64,000 nt of DNA from positions 548,557,531 to 548,621,530 of the forward strand of contig NC_135497.1 in the NCBI RefSeq assembly GCF_052857255.1. The letters run 5' to 3'. Within the stretch, counting starts at the first letter, position 1, and every line of letters begins with the position of its first letter. The notes under the pieces are model-generated. The model saw only the letters and a list, made by a program, of their open reading frames with translations. It had not been told where the DNA came from and ran no database searches. The DNA comes from Amblyomma americanum. Its lineage: Eukaryota; Arthropoda; Arachnida; Ixodida; Ixodidae. This document shows positions 44,303 to 55,567 of this stretch, piece by piece. The position numbers were made by a program, and so were the translations under genes.

Positions 44303-44870
44303 TGATGCAGCGAAAGAACGTCTGAAAAATGCTCGAGTGCTTGTACATTTCGACTGTACAAATGAACTCAAGCTAGAGTGTGATGCGTCGTCGCTAGGGG
44401 TCGGAGCAGTTCCATTTCATTCTAGCAACAACGTACATAGACCTATTGGTTTTCGCTCAAGAACACTGACCGAAGCAGAGCGGAACTACTCCCAGTTAGA
44501 ATGTGATGTGTTGGCGCTGATTTTCGGTGTAACAAAATTCCGGGACTATCTTCTAGGTCGTGAATTTACGTTGGTCACGGATGATCAACCTCTCGTCAGC
44601 CCTCTGAGACCTGACCGCCAGACACCGACTATGACGGCTGCGCGAATTCAACGCTGGGCACTGTACCTCGGAGGCTACAATTACAAGCTTCAGTATGTTC
44701 CTGGGAAACAACTACTCAACTCGGATGCTCTCAGCAGACTGACACAGCAGACCACCAGAGACAGAGGTGAAGGTGAGCCCCCGGAGTACGTCCTCCCACT
44801 CAAAAGCTTAGATGAAGGTGTGGTCTCAACGCGTGAACTGAAGAATCTAACGAATGTCGACTCGAAATTG
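44303..44870 (+). pseudogene. Gypsy RNase H region, open but separated, copy B
   Basis: Counterpart of 14741-15308, with the three acidic motifs intact and Gln to Pro after GVGAV. Confidence 0.8.
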
Positions 44871-45386
44871 CTTAAGAGAGAGAGAGATCACTTTATTTGC
44901 ACCCGTCAAAGAGTATGGGTGATCGGGTGAGACGCAGCTCCCCCTTTCACCTTCACCGTATGCCTCCCCCCTAGACGTCGGCCGGAATCAGTTGACTTCC
45001 GGCGGCGGCCTGGGCTTGACCGATGACATGTTTCTGGACTTGTCCTTCCTGGCTATGGAAGAAGGAACCCCATGACTCTTTGTTTCCATGTAGACCATGT
45101 AGCGCTGGTCAAGACCACAGCATGTGATTTAGGGTCGCTATGCTTTCAGTTTTTGCATTTGGAAGAGTGCACCTCAGGATGCCATTTGTGTAGGACATAC
45201 AGGTTTGGAAAGGTACCCGTCTGCAGTTTTCGCCAGATTACTTCTTCCTTCTTTGTGAGAGATGTACGGGGGGGGGGGCAGGGTTCTCCTCCCCATTCTG
45301 TAGTGTTCTAGAATTTCACTGTATCGTAAGGTTCAACATTGCGTGTCGCGCGGTTGGTCACCAAGCAGGGCAAACATAAAGCCCGA
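44871..45386 (-). mobile_element. 5'-truncated LINE C-terminal fragment nested in Gypsy pol, copy B
   Basis: Counterpart of 15309-15825. The G run is one base shorter. Confidence 0.6.
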
Positions 45387-45396
45387 TTTAGCACTT

Positions 45397-46539
45397 TATT
45401 ATGAGCGTAGACTAGAACTGTCCTTGGCCCATGACCTCGTATACTGGGGCAATCGCGTCGTCATACACAGTGACGCCAGATAGCGCTACCTGCAACTTCT
45501 TCACGAAACCCACAAAGGATCATCGGCTATGAAAGCCGTGGCACGCTCCCTATTTTGGTGGCCAGGTCTTGACCGCGACTTAGAGTAGCGCGCGGCCAAT
45601 TGTGGAAATTGAATAGCAAATTTACTTATGCCACCGGCTGCACCTCCCCTAGAATGTCCGAAGACTGAAGAACGGTGGTATCGGATCCAAATCGACTTCG
45701 CAGGACCCGTAACTGGGAAGATGATCCTGGTTGTAGTGGACGCGCACTCCAAATGGATCAAAGCGATTCCTGTGAAGCATGCAAACGTAGAAAGCACAAT
45801 AAAGGCTCTGAGGAGCATGTTTGCCCGCTTTGGTGTGCCACGTACAACGGCACACACTTCAAGAGTAAGGCATTTTCCACATTTACAGCAAAAAACATTA
45901 CGAACCTGTGCACAGCACCTTTTCACACACAGTCAAACTGCAGCTGCTGAAAGGGCGGAGCGAACGATAAAGGATGGTATTCAGAAAATAAAGGGTGGCG
46001 ATCTCGACGAGAAATTGGTACGGCTGCTGTTCAATTATAGACGAACACCTGTGAAGACTGGGAAATCACCTTCAGAGATGCTCCTCGGGTATCAAATAAG
46101 ATCGCGTCTAGACACCTGCTTCCCTGTGAATGTTGCAGGTCCAACTGAGGGGAGCCACGACTGGACACGGCCGCCAGACAGCAGCTTGTACGTCCGCAAT
46201 TACGGACAGGGAGAGAAGTGGATCCCTGGTCATGTCAAATCGGCGACAGGAGCACGGATGGTAACCGTAGAGCCTCCCACTGCAATCGTCAAGCGGCAAG
46301 TCGATCAGGTGCGCCGCCGCTCGGATTCATCACCAAGGTTTCCGGTCACCGACACGACTGCTCGTGGCCCAGGGCCCAGCCAGACGAAAGGACCCTGCAC
46401 GGCGGCCAATGTAACCACTCCCTTGGAAGCGGCCGCCCCAGATTATTCTCCTGATACAGCCGAAATTGCGGGCAATAACATTCAACCTCGCACCTCTCTT
46501 CTCCCACCTACCTTGAGTCCGGCCGAAGCTTCGCAGTAA
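45397..46539 (+). pseudogene. Gypsy integrase, disrupted, copy B
   Basis: Counterpart of 15836-16978, with the same missing second-Asp block and frame break. A few substitutions differ from copy A (Ile to Thr near 45798, Ser to Arg near 45862). Confidence 0.78.
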
Positions 46540-46607
46540 GTCCTGCGCCGGTCAACGAGGCAGCGGAAGCCAGTGCAACGGTTCCATTTTGGAGGAGAGG
46601 GTAGAGT

Positions 46608-46772
46608 TGTCTTCGTCATGCTAGAGTGCTGTGCGTGCGCCGAACACTTCAATTCCTTCTTTCCGCTGCCACTTCCCTTCACACTTCAGGTGATAAAAGC
46701 CATCGCACGCCCCAAATAAACGTCTTCTATGTCCGAGCTGTCTGTGACTTTCCAGGCCGTGGCTAAGCAACA
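46608..46772 (+). repeat. Gypsy 3' LTR, copy B
   Basis: Counterpart of 17047-17211, with AATAAA preserved. Confidence 0.8.
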
Positions 46773-46777
46773 AATAC

Positions 46778-49700
46778 ATTGTATGGTTAGTCTGATTTGG
46801 CATGTTTGCATTTTCCTGCAACACCTGCCTTGCAACCGCACGTTGCTAGGACCAGGTGCCTGGTCTATAAGACAGCTGTGTAAGAAAGAGGAACCGATAA
46901 AACTTTTCGAAGGCGCCGAGACGCATGTTCGCGCGATGCACCTGGCCGACACTTCGCGCCAGTTTCCGCTAAAATTTCTTTCAAATCGTGAACAAGGCGT
47001 GGTTAAAAAACCTTCATGCTTTAAGCCAGGTTACCTCCTTCAAGAAAACTTGTCAGTCCAAAAGCTGTCAGAACCAAGTTTCTATGTGTCTTGGGAAGAG
47101 GCAGTCATTCGAGGAAGATTCGTGGAGGCCACGGCAACTTGCAGGCATCAAAGCAGTCGCTCGACAAATGTCTGCGCTCTGTTGCTTCGAGCATCTCGGG
47201 CATACGATGGAATTGTTGCAGACTCTGCTCACGTGACCCATCCCCATGCACCTCCTGCACTGTAGCGGCTTCGGAACGATAGGCCGAACTTACTGTCGAA
47301 AATGCCCAAGCTTCAAGTATAATGGTATGCATTCAACCTCGAAGGTCAGCTTGATGCATTTATACCTGGCAAGGAACATAGGTAAATCGGCATCACATAT
47401 GGCACTGTCACCGTTGCAGATTACGCCAGACGTAGTGCCGCTGCCTTGGAGTGGGCGTACATACTATTGTCGAGTTTGGCGATGGCGATCAATATTTCTA
47501 GGACGTCCCACCCCTTGGCAACAATGGCAATAACACTTTTATAGGGTTTTATTCTCACGTCTTCGACCCCTCCCTGTACGAGGCTTTCCAGATATATAGA
47601 GGTGCCTGACTGTTCTGAACGTTTAGGAGGACGGGTTGTTCATGTGTCACAAGCGAGACTGTTTGCGCCGGGGCACTTCGCGCCCACTTCACCTTTGACG
47701 GGCTTCATTAGGACGACTTGGATTGTCTGCCTAGTCTGCGCTTGGCCTTTCATAACGACCGCTACGAACCCGGCATCCGTCGAGGAGTCATAACTTGGCA
47801 CAGAGTACACCAGTGTCCTGGCTGCTAGAATCCCTCATGTGGCAGATTCGCTTTCTCTGGAAGGCAGTTGCCGACCCACCAGGTTCTAAGGTAGGCCCAG
47901 CGGCCTCCACTTCCATCGCCGGGGCAAAAGGGAGCGGCGCCTCCTTGGTAATTTGCCCAAATACATTTAAAATGGTGTATCGAAGGCAGCGTTCTGATAA
48001 AAAACAACTTCGTCTTCCTCATACTGACATGAGCTACCCTGTGTGGGGGAATGAGAATAGTCTTAGTTGCAAACAATCGCTATTTCAAGGAGGGCTTGCT
48101 GTGATTGTGTGACCAGCGCCTTGTATTGTCTAGTACAGCGAATGTCTTAAATATAAAGGTTTCCGGAAACCCTCCAGCTAGTGTCACACCTGTAGCATAG
48201 TAGCAAGCGTAACTGATTCCCACCGGTGCTCTATCGAGCCCAAGTTGGATACGTGCAGGCTTGGTCGGGGTGGTTGCTGACACTTGCACGGCTCTTTGCG
48301 TTTATAAGGCGGGAGCTGGACTTTACTTTGCTCTACTTCCCACGAGTTAACCCTATCGGACGAGTTAACCACGTCCTATCCTGTACGGCACCCATAAAAT
48401 AAGTACGTATATCTGCGCAAGAGACGCATATATACAGTACGCTGTACTTGACAGGACCGGGAAATATGCAGCGGAGTACCACGCATGTGGCACTGCGCCT
48501 CGCTATGCTGGGGAAAGCACCACCACGGTGCTTTTATTTTTCCAGCATTCTGCCTGCAGCGCATACATGTTCATTAATTGATTACTGTCTGCCCATGTTG
48601 TTGCTGTTGGATCAGAAGCAATGGCACATGTTTGGTGGATTAAACAGGAGAAAAAGTCATCCAGACTTATCTCAAGCTGCTCATAAATAAAAATTGAGCA
48701 TTTTGGGGAAACGAAAAACAAATTTTTAGAGGTTTTAAGAAGATTGGATGAGACCATGTATTGGTGTAGTATGGTCGCAACTTTCGCCTTTTTTTCCCCA
48801 GAGGCATAAGGATTTGTGGGGCTTTGAGTCTGCTTTGCGGAATTGTCCGCGCTGTACGTGCCTTTTAATGGTGTGCCACAAGTGATTAGTGTTGCAGTCA
48901 CGTGGCAAGATAAGAAAACGGGACAATGAACAGTTGGCGCCATCTAGGTCCTTTTGCTACGGGAAGGTATACCAATTCATTATACGCCTCGCGATCATGT
49001 GACACAAGTGGGGACCATGGGATTACGTGCCGACGTTGTCACGTGCTCGCGCCATCATTGGGTCGCACTTTGGTCGGCGTTACGGAATTTTTAACTACCC
49101 AGGAGAGTAACAGTGTTGTGAGTTCTTTGCGGGTATCTTTATAATTTTCGATTTCTTTTTGCCCGGTGGCTAAAAATTTATAAAATACTGCACTTTTTAA
49201 TCCCAATGCAATAGGCAGAGACCCTTAAGACACAGTCGACGACGAAGTTGACAGCAGTGCGGACAGCGCGAGGTTGTGCGAAACCCGAGATTTATCGGAT
49301 CTCTTGCATTCTCGCTGAGAAGAAGTTGATATGATTTGCAGATCATGTATGAGTCCGCGATATGCAACGAATTTACAGTCAGTGTCTCCATATCGCGTTC
49401 CTTCCATAATGCCTTCACTGTGCGACGATATGCCTGTCTCCGAATAGCGGGAGAACCGCGTGAAGTGTCCTGAACCTTAGCAGCCTATCAACGAAGAGAC
49501 CCCGCCAGTTGCCCGTATAGAGAATAACGTCAATCGAAACCCTCAGTTAACTCTCTGCACGGAGCCGGACGTGTTAAGGAGCGACAGGCTCGGCTGCGCT
49601 GAATGCAGTACTCATGGCAGCATTCGCCGCAACTGAGCCATGCTGTTCCTCGAAATGTAGGCAAGGCCACAGTCAGGACCCTGTGATAGATGGAGCACGG

Positions 49701-50160
49701 ACAAAGAAAGTGATTTCTAAGAACTTCGGCGACAGGCAAGAGGATGTCGACCAGACTGTCCTCACTATAGTCGTCGTCGCGCGCTATCTGATGTTGGGGC
49801 AGTGGCGTACATTGCGAGGAGGAGGAGGAGTGGTTTTAGTGAGCGCCGCCTGATGTCGCTACGTGCGCGCCAATCCAATAGAAAAAGAAAAGTAGCAAAA
49901 ACGTACTTTGCTACTCGCTTAGCTGCGACTTCTGTCATTTCCATGCTCATAATTACTAATATACCCCATAGTACATGTCTCTAAAGCACCCTTTTAAGAC
50001 AACACCGTATTCACTAGACGCGCCTTTGCTCATTCCAAATCATTTAGCTGGCGTGGGTTTGTGATGTAACCATGAGCGTTGTTAATCTGGACAAATGTGC
50101 GGGCCTTTGGCATTGGAACTGGACATCAGCGCCTTTGTTTCATGCGAGTGTGAAATGGCC
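46778..50160. other. Large unassigned block, copy B
   Basis: Counterpart of 17217-20619. A 178-codon frame (46729-47265) runs out of the 3' LTR here, whereas copy A has a TGA in the equivalent place (near 17309). I cannot assign a function. Confidence 0.4.
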
Positions 50161-51277
50161 ACATGTCCCTTCCAAATACCTCTGGTGTTCCTCTTGACAA
50201 GTATAGAGATAACGATCACTTTTGGAAGGAGAAAATTCAAGAATTAACTGTCCACGCATGCGTACACAGAAATGGTCGGCAAAGGAACTGTCTATACTCG
50301 CGCGCGCGAACTTATGTATCGTATACTGGTTCAGAAAGTGTGCTATTTGTTGCAGGTCCTTTCGCGCTTTCGACTTAGCATTAAAAAGTTTCATCGTATC
50401 TTTGCAGTATTTGTTTGGCAGTCCTCGTGGGAGAGGACTAAACGTGATAAGTTATTTCTGCGCTTGAGAAAAGGGGTTCTTTCCCTGCCACACATGTACT
50501 TGAGGCAGGTGGTGTCAAGCTTTATGTTTCTTCAAGATACACACGGCCGTTTCCTGCGGACTTTTATTCAATTGAGGCTTTCTTCGGCTTTGCCAAACTC
50601 TGTTATTTCCACTGTAGATGGGATGCGATACAGTGCAAGTAGATTTTTGAAAGCAGTGATCTTTGCTTTCAGGTTTATAAATGCTCGGTTCAGTTTGTCA
50701 CGCGTAAGAAACTGCTAAAAGACTTGCTTGACTGTGTCTTCTTCAAGTCAATATATCGATATCTGTATGCACTGGAGGCCAAGGAGGAAATGTTTTAACA
50801 AGACGGTTGTGCCAGTGGGTGTGAAGACGTTTTTCTTCAAGTTGCACACTGGTGCGTAGCCGGTTAAAACATGGATGGAGGTGAAGGGACTGTTTTTACC
50901 ACGGGGTGCTGACTGCTTGTTGTGTCACACACCAGAGTCAATAGAACACGTCTTTATTGATTGTTGGGATGCGCTGCTCTTTTTGGACGTGCTCCAGCGT
51001 ACTGTAAAGAAAGACTTACCCTTGACGTACGCCGTATGGGATACGATTCCTGGACGTTGAGGCGGATGTTTATAAATTCGATGTAATTTTCCTTCTTGGC
51101 CTGCACAGCATTTGGCGACGCAGGATGGCTGTACGCTACTGCGATGAAGATGCACGGTCTGTCCCAGATTACTTCAAAGAAAACATATTTAAGCTACGTG
51201 AAGTGTGCAAGGAGCTATGTTTTGGAGATGAAGTTATCGAGTTGATGGGAGAATTGTGTTCCTTGAAACCGTTTTGA
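50161..51277 (+). pseudogene. LINE RT C-terminal and zinc-binding end, frameshifted, copy B
   Basis: Counterpart of 20620-21736, with the same frame breaks and only scattered substitutions. Confidence 0.75.
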
Positions 51278-51402
51278 TCTTCTCATGTGAGTGAATCAAA
51301 TGTCCGCTCTTGATGTTAGAGAGTTCAGCGCAGAACATGTGTTTGCGATCTATTGTAAACTGTCAAAACAGGCAATGAAGACAAAAAAAAGAGCTGGCGT
51401 GG

Positions 51403-51441
51403 CGGAGTGGTTAGCGTGCTCGTCTCGCACCCGTACGCCGA
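51403..51441 (+). repeat. tRNA-like 5' half (A box), copy B
   Basis: Counterpart of 21862-21900, identical. Confidence 0.4.
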
Positions 51442-51831
51442 CACTGGCTGTGTACCGCGAGTGCAAGAACAGCATCGGACCCGAAAAGATATTTGACAAC
51501 GGCCTGGGTAGCACATTGCTGTTTGAGGCCCGTGCCGGAGCGCTGCGAACACAGCTGTACCGCCGTCGCTTCGATACAACACCAGAAGCACAGGCAGCAC
51601 TATGCCGAGCATGTGGCGATGCGGAGGAGACCATCGAGCAGATGTCGTGCCACAGACTCCACCCGATGCCAACAGAGGGCACTACATTCCCACAGGTTCT
51701 CATGTTGTTTCACGGTCCTGCAGTGGACGACGAAGGAGACAGCTGCTAGGACGAAGGGGTGCTGCGAACCAAGCGTCAACTAACTCTTTGGTGGAGCCAC
51801 TGGTGGAGCACTGTGTCTAACTGCGCGAAAT
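51442..51831 (+). pseudogene. LINE C-terminal fragment related to the copy B/C LINE, copy B
   Basis: Counterpart of 21901-22290, with the same motifs and stop. Confidence 0.7.
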
Positions 51832-52875
51832 CGCAGTCGGACGCGGACGAGGTCGATGAGCGAATCCCCCGCCCCCCGACTTCCTTTGTATGTTTTTGTT
51901 TTTCTTCCCCTTGCGCGCTTTTTTTCTCTCCTGCGCTTTCATCTTCTCGGGGTTTTTAGGTTTTTCTTTGTCCGGGTGCCCAACCACGGCCGGTCTCGAA
52001 GGTGGCGCGTGCTCTCTCCCATACGGCCTTCACATCCGCCGCGGAAGCAATGTGAGTTTTTCGCAGGGAGTTATGCCGCCCGCCGCCGCTAGAGGCGCGA
52101 CAACCCCACCGCTCGCAGGGTGCCGCGAGTGGCGTATTAAAAACCGAGCTGAACCCGCGAGGCTCCGCCATCTTTCCCCATGGATGCTTAAGAATACCTA
52201 GGTTCGGCTCGGTCGGGAACATCCCTAGCCGTCCCTGTTTTTTTGTGCCTGTTGTGTTTTGCATAACAATAAGCTTCCACAAACGTACCTAATTATAAAA
52301 TTTAAACCTTATTTTCACCTTATTTCAACATTTAGTTATTTTTTTAGATTATGGTTCAATTACATTTACCGTCGGCGCGGTGGTAAATGCGTTTACCACG
52401 TGACCATGCTCAATTGCCTTGTCAAGGCCTTGGCTCATCGCCATTGATCCTAGCTGGTCAGGGAACGATCTCTGTGAGCAGATTTTCTCGTACCCGGCTG
52501 CTGTTTCCATCGCCAAGATGGAAAACCAAAGTTCAATCAGCGCGGAATGCCTTGCTGCGGGCTCCGCTGAACAAGCTAAGTATCTGTGTCCGGTGTGCAA
52601 TGCTGCGTTCACATTTGAAAGTGTACGGAGGCGGCACGTGCGAAAACAGCACCCTGATGTCGCCGACTCGTTGGTACCCATTTGTAGTGCTTTGTTTGAA
52701 TGTGATGTTTGCTGTAAGGTTTCGTTTCCCCACCGTGGTGGTCTCTTGCAGCACCACGAACAGGTCCACGGGTTTGTGCCGAGGCGCATCAGGCTTGAGT
52801 TCTCTTCCTTAACAGGTGAAGTATAAACGAGATCTCCATATTGTGCAGGCACCGTTTTCTGTCATGGGGTTGCAG

Positions 52876-54106
52876 TATAGGAGGTATTCACTGAGGCCGC
52901 ACTACCAGACGGCGCGTGCGTCGCCGCGGCAAACGCGCCATGCTTGTGGTCGTTTCACGCCAGCTCGCGCAGTGTCACGGTACGCCGTGAGGTATCCGGC
53001 CTGAATTGTTAGTGATCGGTAACATCTTTGCACGTTGTTAAATGCGTCAACGTCCACTTTTCTTTGCGGAACGCTTATTGTGCATAAAGTTTGCAGCAGA
53101 ATTCTGTACCGTGATTTTACCGAGCTGCCTGCCGCGACTCGACAGCAAAAGTGGCCGGCTGCATTGCACGCAAGAACGTACACGACTTGCAGCTTTTATT
53201 ATCAGTTCATAACAGTCAGCTACTCGTTCAGGACACATCGTGGATAACACAGCACATTATTAATCACCCATATACCAAAACAGATGCTGCAGAAACTCAC
53301 ATTGCCAGCGGCTGTAGTCCACGAACTACCGAAGCCTCATTGTTTCAGCAGAAAGGCAATTGCGTCATAACTGCTTTATTTACGCGACAAAATGGTCGAG
53401 AAAATACTGTCGTGCACTCGCAGCACGAATGGCAGACATAGCGAGAATGTTTTGCAGGTTTGATTGCAGAAACGTAGCGTTGCTTCCAGTGCACAAGACC
53501 TGGAATCTATAGGACTTTTCGCAGCAGCTCGATGTGCAGCAATTCCGCTACATTCAGTAGTAACATGTCACTTTCAGCAGACAGAGATGACAAGTTAGGC
53601 TAGCTAAACGAACAAACACGTTTAACTACTCACCTCTCCAAAAACGGCACTTCGGTCGTCGGCACCCTCAGCCTCGCCCACTTGTCAAGCAATTCCACCG
53701 TCTCATAGATTTGCATGCTTTAATTCCTTGGCATGTCGGTAAACTTACGCCGTGCACGAGGCGGGCCTCATTATCGGTGCATTTAACGCACGACAGCAGT
53801 CCTGTAGTACGTCATACACCACGCCGGCGCCTGCAAATTCCTACGGGCCGACGTTTTCATGAAGTGTAACCTTTTCAGTGTGCCCGCTCTTTTCTGCTTA
53901 GCACAGTTCACGGCGTATCCACCAAGTCACCCAGTGTTACGGGGCGGACAGATATGATCTGCGGCGAGACGCTAAATACACTCACATTTCACACATCACA
54001 AGCGAGGTAAATGCTGCGGCTGCTGCGCGTGCGACCACCAACATGGCAAATGCCGCGCCGGACGCTAGTGCCACTTGCGGATGACGTCATGTGAATACCT
54101 CCTATA
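52876..54106. mobile_element. TIR DNA element nested in the MULE intron, copy B
   Basis: The same 1,231-bp element as at 23335-24565, with both 16-bp terminal inverted repeats intact (52876-52891 and 54091-54106). Its presence at the same position in both copies dates the insertion before the unit was duplicated. Confidence 0.65.
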
Positions 54107-54845
54107 GGGAAGCCACACAAGTTGAAATAACGCATCGCGCGAAACTTTCTCTGCATTTGGATGTTTTGTGATGCTATGCGCTAGTACATATGGGCAGAAC
54201 TATTGTTCTGCCTGGGTGGAGCTAGGCATTTTGAAAAGAATTAGCTGCTCTTGGAGTTATGTCCAGGAAGAACAACTGCCACTTGAGCTCTGTAACCTAA
54301 TATAAACTAATTAAAACAAAACCTAACTGCTTTGCATGCAAAGTGTTTCAAAACAAACTACTCACCAATATACTGTTGTACTGTTGAGGACAAAATTTTC
54401 CAGGACGCGCGACTGATGATTTCGGCTTAAAGGTGTGAAGTGTGCCTTATTTCACTAACAAACATTATACATTCCAAGGCCTAGTTTCATCTCCACAAGC
54501 GTGATCTCCAACCACTGGCTGATAACAAAGCTATAAGCTTTTGATAACAATCGCGTGTCCTGGGCAATTTTGACCAAGACAGTACGTGATGTGATATTAT
54601 ATGTACAGCCTACTGCGATTTGAAGGTGATCTGTTTAGGCTTTATGAGCTTGGATTCACCGACCTAACACGATATTTTTATTAGAAAGAAAGTTGCAACC
54701 ACGATATGAACGTAGCTAGCCAAAGGTTTTAATGCAACAGTGTTAAGGCTCCCGTTCAGCAGAAAATCTCGCGTCTGTGGCGGGCAAATTATTGATTGTG
54801 CGAAGTTTCTCAGAAGGGCAACCCCCACCGGTGCACAAGGCCCGC
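54107..54845. other. MULE intron sequence, nothing further recognised (copy B)
   Basis: Counterpart of 24566-25304 in copy A. AT-rich, no ORF of interest. Confidence 0.4.
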
Positions 54846-54916
54846 CACCTCACCTGTGACAGCACCTGCCATCGCAGGTCAGTGGCACATCGCTTAACTG
54901 CTGCACCACTGTGCCT
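54846..54916 (-). repeat. Possible tRNA-derived SINE head, copy B
   Basis: Counterpart of 25305-25375, with the same weak A-box-like motif. It lies in the MULE intron of copy B. Confidence 0.3.
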
Positions 54917-55409
54917 GGTGTGGTATGAAGTCCAGGGATGAATGTGAAGTCAAGAATGATGAATTCCGCACATATGGTACACATTACAGCTATTGCGTCA
55001 CACCCTTAAGGCGGAGCCTAAGTGTGCACTGCGATTTTTCTATATCATGTAATCATTTTTGTTGTGCACCAAGTGCCCATCATGACAGGAAAAATTTATT
55101 GGTTCGTGTTAGGTGGAACAGGTGCGATAACCTTCAAATTTCACTAGTTTCTACAGGTGTTATTGCGAATAAATCATGATGGAAAAATTTGATGCCAGGG
55201 TTAGCTCCAGAAAGGAATGCAGGGTCTGTTAAGGATGGAACTGCAATGCTGAAGTGCTGTGTTTTAACAGAACTGTAGCAGTAGTCATGTCATTCCGTGT
55301 TCCGTAACTTCAGGCACCTGATTTCATTTTTTGATGCCAGTGCATGCAAGCCTTCTGTCTGCAATGAGCCAGAATCGAAACATTACCGTAATGAAATAGA
55401 CTGCTTATA

Positions 55410-55567
55410 AGTTTAGTTTAGTTTATGGGGTTTAACGTCTCAAAACGACTCAGGCTATCAGATACGCCGTAGTGAAAGGATCTGGAAATTTCGACCACCA
55501 GAGATTCTTTCATGTGCACTGACATTACACAGCACACGAGCCTCTAGAATTTCGCCTCTATCGAATT
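55410..55567 (-). repeat. Interspersed repeat with (CTAAA)n tail, copy B
   Basis: Counterpart of 25869-26026, essentially identical and at the same place in the MULE intron. Confidence 0.5.

Larger units (their letters stand above)
41781..46772 (+). mobile_element. Ty3/Gypsy LTR retrotransposon, complete outline but dead, copy B
   Basis: The same insertion as 12220-17211, with the same AATAC duplications (41776-41780 and 46773-46777) and the same nested LINE fragments. It predates the duplication of the unit. The copies have since gained different lesions in gag, protease and RT. Confidence 0.88.
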
